DNA of 64,000 nucleotides from an uncultured Bacteroidales bacterium (GTDB lineage: Bacteria > Bacteroidota > Bacteroidia > Bacteroidales > P3): positions 1 through 64,000 of the forward strand of contig ONJQ01000004.1 in NCBI GenBank assembly GCA_900318175.1. The letters run 5' to 3'. Below, in pieces: positions 1 to 7,489 of this stretch. Positions within the stretch are counted from its first letter, which is position 1, and each line of letters begins with the position of its first letter. A program made the translations under genes and the position numbers. The notes under the pieces were generated by a model. The model searched no databases and was not told where the DNA came from. It saw only the letters and a program-made list of their open reading frames with translations.

Positions 1-184
1 GAAAACGCATTTTTTTTATTCATAACCTTTGAACGCCGCAACGCTCTGATTGTTATATGTACTACAGCAATTTCAGCCTACTTTTTGTCCATTAACCCGA
101 TTTTGTTGAATCATTTGAATGTATAAACAATCACAAGATTCACAACTATAAATAGTTATATTTAACAGAAAACAATTAAAGCGT

Positions 185-207
185 TCCTGTTCCGGGCACC
201 AAAGAGA
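185..207. repeat. Left copy of 23-bp direct repeat
   Basis: The 23 bases starting TCCTGTTCCGGGCACC recur exactly, in the same orientation, at 3653-3675. The two copies bracket the AbiL-type operon and the decayed ORF6N gene. They may be the edges of an inserted segment or two copies of a dispersed palindromic element, because the right copy is one arm of a perfect hairpin and the left copy is not. Confidence 0.6.
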
Positions 208-412
208 TTTTGCAAGTAACTCTAAATGAGCGAAAAAGCAAAATCTTTTTTCTTTTATGTCCCAAGTTTGGCCATAGTTTGGCCATATTTTCGGAAAAAC
301 ATACTTTAGTCTTTTGCACGAGGAAGGAACAGAACTCCCACAAACCACTTAGCAATTTTGATTGTTATGCCGCCATCGTGAAGGTCGTTTTCGAACACTC
401 CCAAATAGGGGG

Positions 413-527
413 TGTAAAACAAAACAGTGAAATTGTAAACCCAAACAGGCGAAAAAAACCGGAAAGTGTAAACCGAAACCATGATGGTGTAAACCAGAGT
501 AGGGCTATGAACTATACAATGTAAACC
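413..527. repeat. Array of five phased TGTAAAMC sites
   Basis: TGTAAAAC or TGTAAACC begins at 413, 434, 467, 488 and 520. The spacings are 21, 33, 21 and 32 bp, close to two and three helical turns, so all sites face one side of the DNA. Multiple terminal repeats of this type are known from IS21-family transposons, but no istA/istB is present here. A binding array for a regulator of the downstream operon is the alternative. Confidence 0.55.
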
Positions 528-663
528 AATTCAGTTTAAGTTTAATCTTCCCAAATCTGTCAACCATTTTCAGGGAAAGTCAAATTTGTCGTCATGTAAT
601 GGTTTAAACATACGCTATCTTACAAAAAATGCGTGAAAATTTCACGTATTCAAATAATAATTG

Positions 664-671
664 TATCTTTG
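664..671 (+). promoter_or_regulatory. -7 box of the AbiL-type operon promoter
   Basis: TATCTTTG matches the Bacteroidetes primary sigma consensus TAnnTTTG. It lies 34 bases before the ATG at 706. Confidence 0.6.
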
Positions 672-705
672 CATTACCATTTAATCATATGATAAAAGAT
701 GTATT

Positions 706-2007
706 ATGCTTTTAAGATTCTCTATATCAAATTTTTTATCCTTCTTTGAGAAGATAAGTTTTGATATGTTTCCCAATCAGAATCGTGTCAGATTCACGGA
801 ACATATATATCAACACGAAGTACCATTGCTGAAAGAAAGTGCCATCTATGGTTCTAATGGGTCCGGAAAGTCGAATTTTATTAAAGCAGTAGGATTCTTT
901 CGTCGTTTTCTTACTGAAAAGGACTTCATTAGAAAAGTTGATTTGTCGCGAATCAAATATAGACTGGTTGAGCAAAACAACAAACCCATTGTGATGGAAA
1001 TGGAGTTCACTGTACATGGAAAGTATTATCTGTACATAATCAGAATTGGAGAGGGTGTTAGCGAGGAATTATATCTGTCAGGGGTGGGTGAAAGAGAAGA
1101 TGTGCCGATATTCAAACGTGAAGGTGCCCATATTGCTTCTGATTATGTAGACAATCAGTCATCGGTAGAAAAACTGCTAGAAAAAAATCCGATGTCATCG
1201 GTATTAGCCCTTAACAATGAATTCCCTATACTTAACAATGAGGAAGTATCTATAGTATACCGATGGCTGAAAGACAAGATTGTTGTTGTGGACATTACAA
1301 GCAAGATACCTGTGTTAATTCACCTTATGTCGCAGGACAAGAAATTACAACAATTTGCCGATGAAATATTGAAAGGCGGCGACTTAAATATAAATAGATT
1401 CTCAGTGAAAGAACAATCTTTTGATGAGTGGATGATATGCCATCAATCCGACCAAATAAGAAGCATCATTGAACAGCATTTGAAAGATGCTGAGTCGGGT
1501 TTGGAGTTTGGGCATGATATGCGAAATGAGTTTAATGTGTATAAAGATAGTAACGGCAAAAGGAAAGTTCAGGAGTTTGCTTTCAGGCAGATGGGTGTTG
1601 ATGGATATGAGAAGGATATGGATATTCTGTCACAATCTGATGGAACGGTTCGCTTACTGACGCTTATACCAGCCTTTTATGATGCTCTATTCAATGAAAA
1701 AACCGTGTTCGTGGATGAAATAGAGAATAGTATGCATCCTAATCTTATATTTGAGATGGTAAAATACTACTCGTCCCACCGCTCAAATGGACAACTAATT
1801 TATACTACACACTTATCGAAACTGATGGACCAGCAACAGTTGCTGAGACTGGATGAATATTGGATTGCAGAAAAGGTGGGCGGTCAAACGAGGATGCGTT
1901 CATTGAGTGAATATGCAATCCACAACACAATAAAAATAGAACATGGTTACCTGCAGGGTAGGTATGGTGGAGTGCCGCGAGTTAAGCTAGAAAATAATGA
2001 TGCCTAA
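706..2007 (+). CDS. AAA15-type ATPase of an AbiL/RloAB-like defence pair
   Basis: A 433-aa ATPase of the AAA15/RloA kind (SMC-like head without a long coiled coil). The N-terminus has the family signature LRFSISNFLSF, the Walker A is GSNGSGKS (about residues 49-56), the Walker B is FVDEIENSMHP (about 335-345), and a TTHLSKLMD switch histidine follows near residue 367. The stop codon overlaps the start of the next gene by 11 bp, so the two are translationally coupled. In AbiL, PARIS and related phage-defence systems such an ATPase senses infection and controls a partner nuclease. The partner here has the RloB fold, so AbiL (AbiLi/AbiLii) is the closest named system. The region is AT-rich relative to the housekeeping genes. 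The family call is strong; the antiphage role is inferred. Confidence 0.85.
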   Translation: MLLRFSISNFLSFFEKISFDMFPNQNRVRFTEHIYQHEVPLLKESAIYGSNGSGKSNFIKAVGFFRRFLTEKDFIRKVDLSRIKYRLVEQNNKPIVMEMEFTVHGKYYLYIIRIGEGVSEELYLSGVGEREDVPIFKREGAHIASDYVDNQSSVEKLLEKNPMSSVLALNNEFPILNNEEVSIVYRWLKDKIVVVDITSKIPVLIHLMSQDKKLQQFADEILKGGDLNINRFSVKEQSFDEWMICHQSDQIRSIIEQHLKDAESGLEFGHDMRNEFNVYKDSNGKRKVQEFAFRQMGVDGYEKDMDILSQSDGTVRLLTLIPAFYDALFNEKTVFVDEIENSMHPNLIFEMVKYYSSHRSNGQLIYTTHLSKLMDQQQLLRLDEYWIAEKVGGQTRMRSLSEYAIHNTIKIEHGYLQGRYGGVPRVKLENNDA

Positions 2008-2785
2008 AAGACGTTATACGAAGCCAGATTCCATAGTGGAAGATGTTTCTGAAACTCCTAATGAGCCTCAGATAGAGGAATCTGATGCAGTTGAATTATT
2101 AGTACGGACATATGCCACAAAGTATTCTAAGGCTGAAAATTTGATTCAACCTGAAGCTTTCTTTGTGGTGTTTTCCAATGGTGAGGTAAGGGAGAAAAAC
2201 TACTTCCAATGGATGATGAATCACTGCGCAAAAATAAGGCTGGAGTTCTTTTCTAATCCAATTAGTCCGGATGACTTATTGGCAGATGTGTTAGCGAAAA
2301 AGAAGGAATATGACTCGACTGCCAGTGAAGAAGTGCCTGATACATATTATATGGTGACGGATGTGGATCATTTCTACAAAACTATTCTAAGGAGTAAGCC
2401 TGATTACGAAAAGGAGAATATCAGAATGGTCGTTAGCAACCCATGTTTCGAGGTTTGGCTTTATTATTCTAAGCGCAGTGATAAGTTTGATGGATTCGTG
2501 ATGCCAAAAGAATTGCTGAAATTGAGTCAAGAGGTAAAATATTTTTTGAATAAGCAGATTCCTGGCGGTTGTAATCCCAAAAAGGCAATCTTTGATATCA
2601 GAGAAAATATCATGAATGCGAGAAAGAACTATGACGAGGATGAAAATGGAATTCCAGTATTGTTTGCTACGAATATGTTCTTTTTGGCGGAAGATGTATT
2701 ACCGTACATAGTAGATGAACTGGAGCAAGAATCTGATGCTCGCAGGTTGGCTTCGTCAAGGAAAACAATAAAAGAGGCAACGTGA
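1997..2785 (+). CDS. RloB-like TOPRIM-type nuclease (AbiLii-like)
   Basis: A 262-aa RloB-family protein, the presumed effector of the pair. Seen in the sequence: a variant of the family's EGexTE motif (SNGEVREKNYF, residues 60-70, with E63 and E66), the acidic TDVDHF motif (D122, D124) and the hallmark SNPCFEVWL (147-155). RloB proteins are related to TOPRIM nucleases, which cut nucleic acid with acidic, metal-binding residues. The first glutamate motif is less canonical than usual (SNGE instead of EGEK), but the acidic positions are kept. The first 40 residues are a polar tail. A second ATG three bases downstream is an equally likely start. It follows the ATPase gene with an 11-bp overlap. 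Confidence 0.8.
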   Translation: MMPKRRYTKPDSIVEDVSETPNEPQIEESDAVELLVRTYATKYSKAENLIQPEAFFVVFSNGEVREKNYFQWMMNHCAKIRLEFFSNPISPDDLLADVLAKKKEYDSTASEEVPDTYYMVTDVDHFYKTILRSKPDYEKENIRMVVSNPCFEVWLYYSKRSDKFDGFVMPKELLKLSQEVKYFLNKQIPGGCNPKKAIFDIRENIMNARKNYDEDENGIPVLFATNMFFLAEDVLPYIVDELEQESDARRLASSRKTIKEAT

Positions 2786-2824
2786 CAATAAGGCTGAATA
2801 TAAGCACATACAAAAAGCCTTAAC

Positions 2825-2848
2825 GAGGGTGCCTTTTGAGACACCCTC
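2825..2848 (+). terminator. Hairpin after the defence operon
   Basis: GAGGGTG (2825-2831) pairs with CACCCTC (2842-2848) about 40 bases after the RloB stop. There is no clear T-run after it, so termination is only possible, not certain. Confidence 0.35.
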
Positions 2849-3513
2849 ACTGAATATCAAGTATTCACCAACGCTTCCTTACGTTTTTACCGATCAGGAT
2901 GTGGCGATGCTTGCATCAGTTCTTCATAGTGAAACTGCTGTTGATGTCAGTGTAAAAATTATGGATGCTTTTGTGGCTATGCGTCATTTTAGAGCATCCA
3001 GTGCACAGATGTTTCAACGGCTTGAAGTCATCGAACACCATCAGTTGGAGATGTCGTCCCACCTAAAAAAAGAACGACAATCAGATTGCTGAAATCTTCA
3101 AACGGCTCGACCAAGAAAAAACTCCCACACAAGGCATCTTCTTCGACGGACAGATTTTCAACACCTACCCCTTTGTTTCCGACCTCATCCGCTCGGCTCA
3201 AAAGAGCATTGTTCTCTTTGATAACTATGTTGATGATACTGTGCTGACGATGCTCGACAAGGGAAAGTCCAAGGAGACTGCCACCATTTACACATTGGAG
3301 ATAAAAAGGCAGCTTTTACTCGACTTGGAGAAGCACAATGCCCAATACCAGCCTATCGACGTGAAGCAGTATGACAAAGCCCACGACCGCTACCTCTGCA
3401 TTGACAACACCGTCTATCATATCGGTGCTTCATTGAAAGACCTCGGCAAACCATGGTTTTCATTCAACAAGATGGAGATGACAACGAAGGTACTGCTGGG
3501 GAATGTGAAATGA
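2829..3513 (+). pseudogene. Decayed ORF6N-domain (phage antirepressor-like) gene
   Basis: Two fragments in different frames together make the last two thirds of an ORF6N-domain protein. Fragment one (2829-3092) holds the domain end, YVFTDQDVAMLASVL, and the helix IMDAFVAMRHF. After a shift at the A-run near 3065-3072, the second frame continues with FKRLDQEKTPTQGIFFDGQI, DNYVDDTVLTML and YHIGASLKDLGKPWF, ending at 3513. The first 90 or so residues of the ORF6N domain are missing. Such genes are common phage and mobile-element cargo in Bacteroidetes. The loss of the 5' end, just after the defence pair, suggests a deletion fused the two. Confidence 0.8.
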
Positions 3514-3649
3514 TGAGGTGCGAATAAGTTGGTCATAATTTGGTCATATTATATAAGATTTGTTGGTCATGGTGACTATATTTAGAGTATTTCGAAAAAG
3601 ATAAAACGAACAATATCAACCAATAAGTACTAATTACGAATAATCAATT

Positions 3650-3719
3650 AAGTCCTGTTCCGGGCACCAAAGAGAGAAGTCCAAAAAGGTCTTCTTTTTT
3701 TATGCCCGGAACAGGACTT
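3650..3719. repeat. Perfect 17-bp inverted repeat forming a 70-bp hairpin element
   Basis: AAGTCCTGTTCCGGGCA (3650-3666) is the exact reverse complement of the bases at 3703-3719. The loop contains a smaller imperfect stem and a T-run. Part of this element recurs at 185-207. It interrupts the IS4-type transposase fragment, so it may be a small non-autonomous insertion or a terminator-like hairpin. Confidence 0.65.
3653..3675. repeat. Right copy of 23-bp direct repeat
   Basis: Identical to 185-207 and in the same orientation; the first 14 bases are also part of the hairpin arm at 3650-3666. Confidence 0.6.
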
Positions 3720-3937
3720 GAATAAAGGTTGACGGCATTCGCCGTCGCCTTCGGCTCAAGCCTGATATCTCGCAACGACACGTAATCAGCAAACTGGCAG
3801 AACACCAAGCTTACAAAGTGTGTCCACGTATTAAAGCCTTTGCTATGCTTATCGGTTCCGTGCTCTCGAATTGTCTTCTTTATCTCATCTTTTGGTAACC
3901 TTTGGAATATTTGAGAAAAAAGTGTTATCTTTGCCAT
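3720..3937 (-). pseudogene. N-terminal fragment of an IS4-family (DUF4372-type) transposase
   Basis: The minus-strand frame starts MAKITLFSQIFQRLPKDEIK and continues with DKHSKGFNTWTHFVSLVFCQ, the standard N-terminal DUF4372 region of Bacteroidetes IS4-family transposases. Similarity fades after about 60-70 residues, where the frame runs into the 70-bp hairpin element at 3650-3719. The DDE catalytic core is absent, so it cannot transpose. It marks the right side of the accessory island. Confidence 0.75.
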
Positions 3938-4352
3938 GGGATTTGTGTTTTTGGGTTACGTACTAAACGAAATATTTTCATTTAGTTATAAACAACTCCC
4001 TTTTTTTATTATTGGTGACTATTATATAAAAAAAACGTTTTGGACATTATTGAGACTGGTGTTTTCTTCGTAACTTTTCAACGAAATAATACATGATTAC
4101 TTTGTCTTTTTAGAAAAAGAGCGCACTTTTTTAGCGTAATCGAAAAATAATTGTATCTTTGTAAGTTCACTTGTAAAAGGACACAGCAATATATGAAAAC
4201 AAGAAGACGTTGATATGAAGAAGATTATAAGTGTGTCACGCGTCTCGGCAATTTAACTAAAATTAAAAAATGCAGCAATAAAGAAGTTAATAACACAATA
4301 TGAAATGATAATAACACTAACAATCAAATAATAACAATTAAATCCAACAACT
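3938..4352. other. Intergenic leader region of the DUF5692 gene
   Basis: About 415 AT-rich bases without a gene. A TATCTTTG promoter box lies at 4154-4161, giving a 5' untranslated leader of roughly 190 bases before the ATG at 4353. No riboswitch or other structured RNA was recognised. Confidence 0.5.
4154..4161 (+). promoter_or_regulatory. -7 box upstream of the DUF5692 gene
   Basis: TATCTTTG, the Bacteroidetes consensus, about 190 bases before the start codon. Confidence 0.55.
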
Positions 4353-5444
4353 ATGTTTTTTCAAGTTTATGGGGCTAATGCCCTTATTCAATGGGGAATG
4401 CTGCTTGTCGTATTGGCAGGCTTGATTCTATGGAACGAGTTTGCGCGTCGAACCAAAATGGGCGGTGCCATCACCTTCTTCGCCATCCCGGTGTTGCTGA
4501 CGGTCTATTTTGTGGCCATCGCCATTGGTGCACGTGCCGGGGCAGAATGGGCTGTGAACAATCAGACGCACATCTACATGAACGGATGGTTCCACTATGC
4601 CAAACTCTATGCCGCTCTCACCGGCTGCATCGGCTTTATGATGATTAAATACAAATGGGGTATTGGTGCCAAACACTGGTTCAAACCCTTCCCCTTCGTC
4701 ATCGTGGCCATCAACATTCTTATCGCTGTGGCCTCCGACTTCGAGAGTGCCGCCATGGGATGGAATAAATGGTGGCTCAGCAGCGAGGGTGTGTGGCTAT
4801 ATGGCGGCTGGCACAACATTTTCAATGGTGTTGCTGGTATCCTCAATATCTTTTGTATGACTGCATGGTGGAACGTCTATGCCTCCAAAGACAAGAAAGA
4901 CATGATCTGGGCCGACATGACGTGGGTCTATATCGTTATCTACGATATCTGGAACTTCGCCTACACATACAACTGCCTGCCCACACACAGCTGGTACTGT
5001 GGAATTGCCCTGCTGCTGGCTCCCACAGTGGCAGCCTTGTTGTGGAACCGCGGTGGCTGGATTCAGAACCGAGCCAACACCCTGGCCATCTGGTGCATGT
5101 TCGCACAGGTATTCCCTCTCTTCCAAGAGACCTTCAAGGACGGCCGCCAGTGGTTCAGTTGGGCAGTGCTGCCTGTGCAGTATCCTGATGGCGTGGAGAC
5201 CATCAAACAACTCTACGACGTCGCCGGTGGTGAGGCCGCCACTGTTGGAACAACTGTCAATACGGTGGCCGCCAACCCCACTATGATGACTGTCATCAGT
5301 GCCTTGGCCTTGGTGACCAACATCATTGCACTCGCTTACATCATTTGCGTTTCCAAGAAGCGTCACATCAATCCTTACAAGCAGGATGTCTTCGTCAACC
5401 AGAAGTACTACAAGGACGCTATGGCTCGCGCAGACGTGGCCTAA
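4353..5444 (+). CDS. DUF5692 family integral membrane protein
   Basis: A 363-aa, very hydrophobic protein with about nine predicted membrane segments spread over its whole length. The pattern matches DUF5692 as I know it: an N-terminal LILWNEFARRTK, a central HNIFNGVAGILNI, and DMIWADMTWVYIVIYDIWNFAYTYN. The function of this family is not known; multi-pass topology places it in the inner membrane. It stands alone, with its own promoter, a long leader and a strong terminator, so it is a single-gene transcript. The soluble C-terminal tail ends KYYKDAMARADVA. Confidence 0.8.
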   Translation: MFFQVYGANALIQWGMLLVVLAGLILWNEFARRTKMGGAITFFAIPVLLTVYFVAIAIGARAGAEWAVNNQTHIYMNGWFHYAKLYAALTGCIGFMMIKYKWGIGAKHWFKPFPFVIVAINILIAVASDFESAAMGWNKWWLSSEGVWLYGGWHNIFNGVAGILNIFCMTAWWNVYASKDKKDMIWADMTWVYIVIYDIWNFAYTYNCLPTHSWYCGIALLLAPTVAALLWNRGGWIQNRANTLAIWCMFAQVFPLFQETFKDGRQWFSWAVLPVQYPDGVETIKQLYDVAGGEAATVGTTVNTVAANPTMMTVISALALVTNIIALAYIICVSKKRHINPYKQDVFVNQKYYKDAMARADVA

Positions 5445-5458
5445 CCGTTGCTTTGTCA

Positions 5459-5501
5459 AATAAAAATGCCCTGGGGTTTTGTGCTCCGGGGCATTTTTAT
5501 T
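5459..5501 (+). terminator. Strong rho-independent terminator
   Basis: A long stem (AATAAAAATGCCC paired with GGGCATTTTTATT, with an inner GGGG/CTCC stretch) ends in a T-rich run directly after the DUF5692 gene. Confidence 0.85.
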
Positions 5502-5563
5502 CATTCTCCAAGGGAATGGTATCTTGTTTGACTCAAATTGGTCATTAGACTTTATAAGGTAGA

Positions 5564-6758
5564 TCAAAAAAAATTCAAGGCAGACCTTATTCCTTGGAAA
5601 TCAGTGCGGGTTTTCAGGAAACTCTTCTTTGGTGAGTTTACAAGAGCTGGGCGGAATAGGGAGAAGAAGTTGTAGGCAAGGACGATTAAGTTCCCGCAAG
5701 CCTCTGTGGTCCAAAAGTTGTGCGAGACGAAACTGTCAACGGAGAAGTCCGTCTTGAGTTCCTTAATGCAGTTCTTGGAGTCCACCCGTCCTCGGTAGGA
5801 GTCGTGAACCACTTTCATGGGGGCATGTCGAGATTGGTCACGAAACAGCTATATCGGTATTCCCCGAAATCCACTGGTCTTCGAGCAGGCAGAGCTGCTT
5901 TACCAACTTGCTGGCCGCAGCTGGTCGCTTTTCGATTTCCTGCCTGACCATCACAATCCTTCTCGGGGCAGTCCAACTTTGGGCCAGAAAGACGGTTTCC
6001 GTCATCTCGATGCCATCGGCCACTTCAACCCAGGCTTTCCCTCCAACCAGTTCCCGCTTGATCGGCCATGTGAACCTGTACGCCACTATGTATTCCAGAT
6101 AGTCGAGTGTCTCTTTGATGAAGAAACCGCTGTCCATGCGTATCGGATCGCCCCTCTTTCCGGAGATATTCTCCAGTGTGTCCTCCAAGAACGAGAGGTG
6201 TTTTGTCGATGCCGCGGTGTTGCCCGGACGCAGCCAGTAGTCGGCAATCATGCGGATGTCCGACACAAATGCTATCAACGGATGGTGTGAGTTGCGTCCC
6301 GGCCGCTTGGGGTTGTATCCCTTGACTTCTCCTTCCTGCACCCCCTCGCGCACCATCACAGTGGAGTCGGAATCCAATGTGTAGTTGTCGAATACAAGAT
6401 TGTCGAAGAACCACTTGTAGAGATTCCCCGAATGCCTCTTGGTTTGATGGCCTGTGTGAATTTGTTGAGGTAACACTGATAGAACCTGTGTCCCGCTCCC
6501 ATGTCCCATCCGACCTTTTTGCTCAGCACTTAGTCCTATCACACCAAGTCAAGGTGTCCGAACTTGCAAGCTCTGCACCATACTCCTGCAAACAGGTTGC
6601 CACGGCTTGTAGCCACGAATGGAACCCTGCTCCGGCAATCCGCACTCCTGTGGAGCCTACCCGAAATTGCGTCACTCAAGCATTTTGAAGAAAAGGGACA
6701 ATCCACCGAACGGTGTAATCTCCTTATCCACATACTTTATGTCTATGTCTTTGAACAT
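5564..6758 (-). pseudogene. Inactivated IS1380-family transposase
   Basis: Reading from ATG at 6758, the frame begins with KDIDIKYVDKEITPFGGLSL, a typical IS1380 N-terminus, then meets three in-frame stops (near 6700, 6685 and 6550). From 6542 it is open again through the first catalytic block LDSDSTVMVREG and NSHHPLIAFVSDIRMIADYW. A frameshift near 5820-5840 moves the C-terminal block YRGRVDSKNCIKELK into another frame. In that block the glutamate expected in the YREK-type signature is a lysine, so the catalytic triad is also lost. The element is dead on three counts. GGTCATTAG occurs on both sides (5540-5548 and 6834-6842) and could be a leftover target duplication, though it is long for this family. 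Confidence 0.85.
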
Positions 6759-6887
6759 TTGCACCTATTTTATTTCGATGTAAAGATGGCAAATATTTGT
6801 CATACAGCAGTATACGGGCTTGGTTTATATGTAGGTCATTAGGAAAACAGGCTTTTAAATCGATAGTCACCGATTTGGGGTAAAAGG

Positions 6888-6912
6888 CTCAATCGTTGAT
6901 TGGGTTTTTTTG
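6888..6912 (+). terminator. Small hairpin with T-run
   Basis: CTCAATC-GTT-GATTGGG followed by a run of Ts. There is no intact gene directly upstream; it may be left from the insertion element. Confidence 0.5.
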
Positions 6913-7024
6913 TTTGCGTTCTGATTTGTGCTATATGACCACTGTTTTTTTCAACATCTTTGGGGTGTAAGGTGTCCTTTTCTCTGTTTTTTTCAAAAAA
7001 AATTTCCATATCAAAAAAAATGTG

Positions 7025-7032
7025 TATCTTTG
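7025..7032 (+). promoter_or_regulatory. -7 box for the 53-aa peptide / lipoprotein transcript
   Basis: TATCTTTG about 255 bases before the ATG at 7288, preceded by an AT-rich stretch. It is the only good TAnnTTTG box upstream of the pair. Confidence 0.55.
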
Positions 7033-7287
7033 CATTTGAAATAGTTCGAGAAATATTAGTCGTTTTAGACTGTATTTTTTGAAGTGTTTTGTATGTAATT
7101 GAATGTGTAATAAGTGATTGTAAAGAGATAGAAAAACGTAGTAAAGTTAGAAAAAAGACGAGGAAAAACGACCGAAAAATGCAAAAAAATGTTTTTTGTC
7201 GGGTAATTATGGGTTAAAAAAAGCTGAATGAAACAATAAACTGAAAGAAATAATAATTATTAACTTTAAATTTTAATCAAAAAAATC

Positions 7288-7449
7288 ATGAAAGAAAATT
7301 TGAAAAAGGAGTATTATGCTCCTATGGTCGAAGTGCTGAACGCTCGTGTTGAAAAAGGTTTTCAGGCAAGCGGTGAACTGCTTCCTACTGGCGACACTGA
7401 GAATCTTGTTTCCAGCGGTGAATCTCACGATGGTAGCGACTTCGATTAA
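7288..7449 (+). CDS. Short peptide of the YxxPxVxVLxARVExGF family (copy 1)
   Basis: A 53-aa open frame starting MKENLKKEYYAPMVEVLNAR, then VEKGFQASGE and an acidic, serine-rich tail ending SHDGSDFD. Its first 25 residues match the N-termini of two other small genes in this window (48546-48725 and 46579-46761), while the tails differ. Each of the three directly precedes a lectin-like lipoprotein gene; here the gap is 40 bases. There is no signal peptide and no modification enzyme nearby. The function is unknown. The shared N-terminus, the AAAAATC-ATG context like that of neighbouring genes and the synteny make it a real gene. Confidence 0.8.
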   Translation: MKENLKKEYYAPMVEVLNARVEKGFQASGELLPTGDTENLVSSGESHDGSDFD

Positions 7450-7489
7450 TTATTAACCCTTAAAAAACATCAAAAAAACACACAAAAAA

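Larger units (their letters stand above)
1..705. other. Intergenic accessory region upstream of the defence operon
   Basis: No convincing gene is seen in these 705 bases. Two short open frames (91 and 104 codons, opposite strands) have no recognisable domain and overlap one another. The stretch is AT-rich. It holds one copy of a 23-bp repeat (185-207), two adjacent TTTGGCCATA-type motifs near 265-285, a phased array of TGTAAAMC sites (413-527) and the promoter box of the defence operon (664-671). It looks like the worn edge of a mobile island. Confidence 0.6.
6759..7287. other. Intergenic region and long leader of the first peptide/lipoprotein pair
   Basis: No gene. It holds a terminator-like hairpin at 6888-6912 (CTCAATC paired with GATTGGG, then seven or more Ts), a copy of a CCGATTTGGGG motif (6866-6884) also seen near 9171, 9451 and 9687, and a promoter box TATCTTTG at 7025-7032. 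The resulting leader, about 250 AT-rich bases, is unusually long. Confidence 0.5.

Noticed and set aside
413-527. CRISPR-like array
   Set aside because: The shared part is only eight bases and spacings alternate between 21 and 33; CRISPR repeats are longer and evenly spaced. No cas genes are present.
3538-3643. Attachment site of an integrative element
   Set aside because: Repeated TTGGTCAT motifs are present but there is no integrase and no tRNA gene nearby.
7033-7287. Riboswitch in the long leader
   Set aside because: The leader is long but extremely A-rich and I could find no stable, conserved-looking stem set or known aptamer motif by eye.
7288-7449. RiPP precursor with a modification cluster
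   Set aside because: The head/tail pattern is suggestive, but no radical SAM, cyclodehydratase, lanthionine or protease/exporter genes lie near any of the three peptide genes.
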